Assembly (NCBI GenBank): GCA_951213105.1
Contig: OX578142.1
Location: 120,313,354 to 120,377,353 of the forward strand
Length of the DNA stretch: 64,000 nucleotides
Reading direction: 5' to 3'
DNA from: Amaurobius ferox
Taxonomy: Eukaryota > Arthropoda > Arachnida > Araneae > Amaurobiidae
Positions within the stretch are counted from its first letter, which is position 1. Every line of letters begins with the position of its first letter. Under the pieces are notes generated by a model. The model was not told the origin of the DNA, made no database searches, and worked only from the letters and a program-made list of their open reading frames with translations. The position numbers and the translations under genes were made by a program. Below, piece after piece: positions 59,582-64,000 of this stretch.

Positions 59582-61419
59582 AGTGAGTCTGTGGAGACGA
59601 TAACTGGCGAACGAATGGACCGATTCGAACCAAATTTGGTACAAAAATCACAATCCGTAAACACTGGAAGCCTAATGTTTTTATACGCAATCGAATGTTC
59701 AGAACCCCCTAAATTTTCGAATGAAATTTTGAAAAAATCGTCAAAAAATCAAAACCACTAATAAAGTTACCCAAATAGACATTTCTTATGTAATTTTTCA
59801 TTAGAAAACGATTGACAAATTTTAGAACGTTAACATGAACCGCTCTCGAGATATTGTACATTTTTCAAAAACATTATCAAAAAGTCATATAAAATAAAAA
59901 AAAATATTTCTTATTACGAAACATGTTCACTTTTCGTATGTAATACCATGCGATAAATTGAGTGACATCATTCTCGTGGATCTAGCTCGTTCCATTCATG
60001 AAAAAAGATACTTTGAATAATACTTTTGTATCTGAACGCCAATAGTCATTTATCTGCTGTAAGAATAACTTATTTCTTAGTGCATAACGCTTGGCGAGAT
60101 TTTGGCGACGAATTTGGCGGAATGTCGCCAACTTGGCGACTTTTTTGAAATGTTGCCAAATTAACGAAAATCTCGCCAAATGGATAAATATGACGCTAAA
60201 TCAATGAAAATGACGATTAATTGTCGAAAATTCAATATCTTGGAAAGAATATTAGTATCTACTATAAGAAAAACCTATTTTTTTACTGTAAAAGTTGCAA
60301 ATTCATTACATTATATAAGGAAAGTCATGTGTTGCCCACATCAGATTTTTTTTATATATATACCGCAGCATATGGAAAAGTAAAATGCTCAATGAGAACT
60401 TCTAAGCAATGGTATTCATTCATTTCCTGTTAAAAGTAATTTCAAAATGGGTACTAACTTAATAAGATTGAGTGTATTTAATTTTTTTATGATTTTTTTC
60501 TGGTTCAAATAAAAAATGCAAATTATCTCGAAACGTAATATATATAAATGATGATATTCGCTTTTAAATGAAAATTCAATTAAAATATCTAATTTTGTAA
60601 CATTTTTAAACTTTATACTTTTCATGCTCTTCCTAGTTTTGATTTTAAATGTTCAAAAATTGATGACTTTCTTCTATCCCATTTACCCTTAAATTAATGA
60701 GTCTCTGATATTTATTGATAGAATTAGTATTATCGAATTGTATTCTATTTTATTGATTTGTTATAGAGATATCATTACCAAAGACAAAAGTGATTATTTC
60801 AGGAATCTATCTGGCGGGGGGGGGGGGGGGGGGCGAAGTTCCTTCTGGAAACATCCTCCCATCCACCCCCGGAGAGATTTTATGTCACCGTACCAAATGC
60901 TAATAAATTCAGAAACTCACAAAATACTTTTTGTGGAAAAATGTGCCGCATTTTAACCTAGTTTCCACTTCTTATGTGGGCAGCATTTAGATCATTATTA
61001 TAATTTTATTTTGTGATTGATTATTTTCAGAATGAAATTTTGTAGCTATAATTCAATTTACATTATTTTAAAAGTTTTTCATCTTTTTGTTTAGCTGGAG
61101 TAAGTTTTTCTTGCAATATTTGAATAAGTATTTGCTATATATATAGTAATTACTTCTATATATGTGTATATATAATAATTACTACTATTAGTAGTTAGTT
61201 AAAATTATATTAGATAACTTGTTCCCTTTGAAGTTCCATTTCTCTCCCCCCCCCCCCCCCAGACAAAAATTCCTGAAAAAAAAAAACACTGCGCAGATAG
61301 ACAGACATCATTAAAAAAAATGGTTGATTAGTATTCAAGGACGCTCAACATTGGAAAATTTATCAAAATCCGAGCGTCCGGTTTTTAACCCCATCACAAT
61401 ACTTCTCCTTTCCTATGTG
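59380..61419 (+). mobile_element. Non-autonomous TIR element nested in the hAT
   Basis: The left end ATGTATAAGGAAAGTATTGT and the right end ACAATACTTCTCCTTTCCTA are inverted repeats with small gaps. A local palindrome (TACTTTCCTTATA / TATAAGGAAAGTA) overlaps the left end. Contains (TG)n (59491-59580), an 18-G tract (60816-60833) and a 15-C tract (61246-61260). No protein. Related copy at 48595. Confidence 0.6.
59491..59580. repeat. (TG)n microsatellite
   Basis: Three TG runs separated by GAAAGTA; the apparent reading frames here are artefacts. Confidence 0.95.
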
Positions 61420-63840
61420 TTGTAGAAAAATAAATTATATATGTAAAGGATATTTTTGTAATTCTTGTTGTCATATTTATTTTACTTCCCTCGTTAAATA
61501 GAAGTAAGCACTCGAACATATATTTTTCAGAGATCTATAAGTTTTGAAGGGACTGGTTTCAAAACACAAAATAAATACTATTTAGTTTTTTGTTGTTAAT
61601 CGGCCTTTCAGTTAGTTTATTGCTAAATCCAGGTACCCTGCTGTTCTCAGAATCTAATGAACTAATGAAGTCAGATTTTGAACATAGTTAGGTTGTTACT
61701 CGATCCAGTGAATAACGTTACGATTTTTTTTTTTTTTTGTAGTTTCGCACTAGTCATTCACAATTTGAGCACATGTCGTTTTCACATCATTGCAATACGA
61801 CTACTCAACGGATTGAAATAAAATTTTGTACGAATATGTCTTGTTATATGCTTGAAAAAATATTCTGTGAGAACATTTCTGTACATCACACTGCAAGCAT
61901 TAAAATTATATATAAAAAAAATTATAAGGAAAGTGCATGCTTAAAATGCAGAATTTAAAAGTTTCAATTAAATAGTAACATAATTTCAATTATACTCAAC
62001 AGTTGAAATAATTTAGAAAGTTCAAGAAATTTACAGTATTAGTTTTTACATTTTATTTACCAGAAAGAATGAAAATTCTTTGAGAGTTCATAATTTTTTT
62101 TCGATGATTTAAAATGGAAAAATAAAAATTAGAAAGATTAGAGCTCTACATGTGAGACAGTTGGTTTAGAAAATACATTTTAATTGATTTCCAATTAATT
62201 TTAAAAACTAAATTATTTCCTATTAACTTTTATTGTAAGTACTCAAATACCAAACAATGTTATATTCTATAGGATTCTTACTCCGTAACTTAAACGCAAA
62301 ATATAATATATGTAATAATGATATTTTTATGATCCGATATAATTCGTTTATATTTTTCGAGTTTATAAGATAACAAGGGTTTAAAAGCGGCAAGATGTGA
62401 ATCTGTTGAATATGGTTATTGTTTAAAAAATTACCTCATTCAAATCACATTAGTTACTTTTCAAATTAAACGAAGTTTTAGCTGAAATCTTGATAACTAA
62501 AAATTTGAATAATTCGAAAAAGTAAAAATTTCCCGTAAATAACATAATTAATATTAATACATACTTTTATTTTAAGAAAGAATAAATACAGTAGGGAAAA
62601 CGCACACAGAAAAAGAAATCTAAAAATTGAGCAAAACGAGGAAACAATTTCTAAGAACTTTCAAGGAGCTAAATTTAGTATAACACCCTAAGAACAAAAA
62701 ACAGTATTATACTGATCCGTGTGAAAAATTTAAAATACCTTTTAGCTAAAAGGTGACTCAACTAGATGCTGTATATAAATTGTTATAATGAGAACTATTA
62801 CGATCTTTAAATTAAAGACTATACCGATTTTACACCTGGAATTTAGAATAATCTGGATCCCCTTGATGAGGATCTACTATGTTATAGATACGTTAATAGA
62901 AACAAATTTAAACAATCATAAAATAATTATATCATACTTACCTTACATTTTATAATTACACAAAATACTAGATGAGTATTTTAGATAATGTCAAGTTCAA
63001 CTGTATAACATTTAGAAAGAAATACGAATGCGGCAAGAAAAATGACATTTGACTTTCTCACCGAAACGTAAGACTAAACTGATTCAACCCAGAACAAATC
63101 TCTCGCAGAACAAAATGATTGATAACACATATTTCATAGCTGATGGGATTGCTTGGGGTGTGTATGTAACATAAATTCTACAATGGTTCACCGATGTTTC
63201 AAAGATGTCTTTTGAGACCTGTCCCTGTCCAGTTTTCTAATTACTTCCAATGAGGACACCTGTTTTGGCATATATGTGAAAGAAGTCCTTTATTTATGTG
63301 TCTGAGTGATGGGGGAGATGATTTCCGGATTTGGAGAGTAGAAGAATAATTAACAAGGATGGGTATCCTGGCACGGCAATTCTAGGATTAACCAAAGAGC
63401 TAGACACCTCGAAGGGAGGAACCCCATCGTTTCAAGCTCTTTCATCGGATTTTTTCATGGAATAGTTAACAAAAACCAGTTTCACATAAAAGCTTTTGCA
63501 GTTCACAGATAATGGTTAACATGCCGCCCTAGACGTGCTGTTGATAGCTGTACTGGACTCCCGGTGCTCTAAAGTAATTAGCGGTTACTTGCGTTGCAAG
63601 ATAAACGATTGGGGCGACATACTGGAAGCCATCACATTTTTGCCCTCTGGTCCTCTTTTTCCAAGGGGAGAATGAATGATAGCCGTTTTCACTCTTTTAT
63701 CTATTAACAAATTTTTAACATTTATTCAGTGTTTCGTTTTACTTTTTAGCTCATACAACTGTATTTGTAAATGCGGTTGCATGCGGCCCAGAATTTTTTT
63801 TTTATGTAATACCTTGTTGACTAAAATGCCGCCCTTAAAA
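61420..63840. other. Interior of the hAT element, nothing recognised
   Basis: About 2.4 kb of AT-rich sequence with no coding signal or bounded repeat. Confidence 0.5.
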
Positions 63841-63899
63841 TGTGCCGCCCCAAGCATGTGCTTGTTTTGCTGGTGCCTTAAGCCGGCCCTGGTTTGTGT

Positions 63900-64000
63900 A
63901 CGGGTAGATAGCTCAAAAGGAAGAAGTGCGCAAATTTAAGTTTTCCAATATTTTCTTCTTTAGGGGATTCTGCACACCAAAATATTCGATTTTCTGAATA
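63900..64000. repeat. Tandem array resumes
   Basis: Matches the end of block 1 (about 57490-57600, GAAGAAGTGCGCAA, TTCTGCACACCAAAATATTC), continuing the array interrupted at 58983. Confidence 0.85.

Larger units (their letters stand above)
58984..63891. mobile_element. 4.9-kb non-autonomous hAT element
   Basis: Perfect 8-bp target duplications GTTTGTGT (58976-58983 and 63892-63899). The ends CAGGCCCGGCTCTAGG and, inverted, CAGGGCCGGCTTAAGG share the CAGG.CCGGCT core and then a GCCGCCCCAAGCA word. No transposase. It contains a nested element (59380-61419) and otherwise AT-rich non-coding DNA. Confidence 0.88.

Overview
The window is AT-rich animal nuclear DNA, most likely from an arthropod and probably a spider. 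The only host gene is broken into three short exons by multi-kilobase introns. The rest is repeats: Penelope-like elements of the Naiad type (N-terminal GIY-YIG nuclease, CxC linker, YVDD reverse transcriptase), Tc1/mariner elements of several kinds, hAT elements, an I/Jockey-group LINE and a Ty3/gypsy element. The spider assignment is inferred from this repeat set, not from a species match.

Host gene. UBTD1/UBTD2 (ubiquitin domain-containing protein) lies on the minus strand with exons at 44418-44337, 38286-38050 and 27285-26897. Splice sites are consensus, both introns are phase 1, and the product is 235 aa. Intron 1 is 6.05 kb and intron 2 is 10.76 kb; both are full of transposable elements.

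Left third (1-22.5 kb). This is a chain of elements, many punctuated by (TA)n tracts: a rearranged Naiad (1-1478), an antisense Naiad-like copy (about 3300-2406), a Tc1-like element with clean TIRs (3333-6127), a mariner 3' end (6290-6651), a second Naiad (about 6690-9222), a long-TIR transposon I cannot classify (9312-11874), and a Naiad with an intact 879-aa ORF (13846-16485). That last element is bracketed by two near-identical 1.88-kb direct repeats that each contain the same dead DD41D mariner transposase. The downstream repeat is followed by further tandem units of about 180 bp with shrinking poly-G runs. hAT and Tc1 fossils follow.

Middle (22.5-45 kb). Intron 2 of UBTD holds a four-level nest: intron, then an internally deleted mariner (27613-35055), then a ZBED-type hAT (27875-34933), then both a 5'-truncated LINE (29395-31982) and a small non-autonomous hAT (32333-33712). 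TSDs define each insertion, and removing the two innermost ones restores the hAT reading frame exactly. A decayed mariner (36.6-37.5 kb) and MITE-like palindromes fill the rest.

Right third (45-64 kb). It contains dispersed repeats, a tRNA-derived SINE, a Ty3/gypsy element (about 51892-55763) that looks self-priming and is split by an inverted piece of its own 3' end, and a higher-order tandem array (56057-58983, resuming at 63900). The array is interrupted by a 4.9-kb non-autonomous hAT with a perfect 8-bp TSD.

The most novel-looking signal is a three-helix RNA fold shared by the 3' regions of two diverged Naiad copies (950-1036 and 8877-8959), where separate helices are kept by different base pairs.
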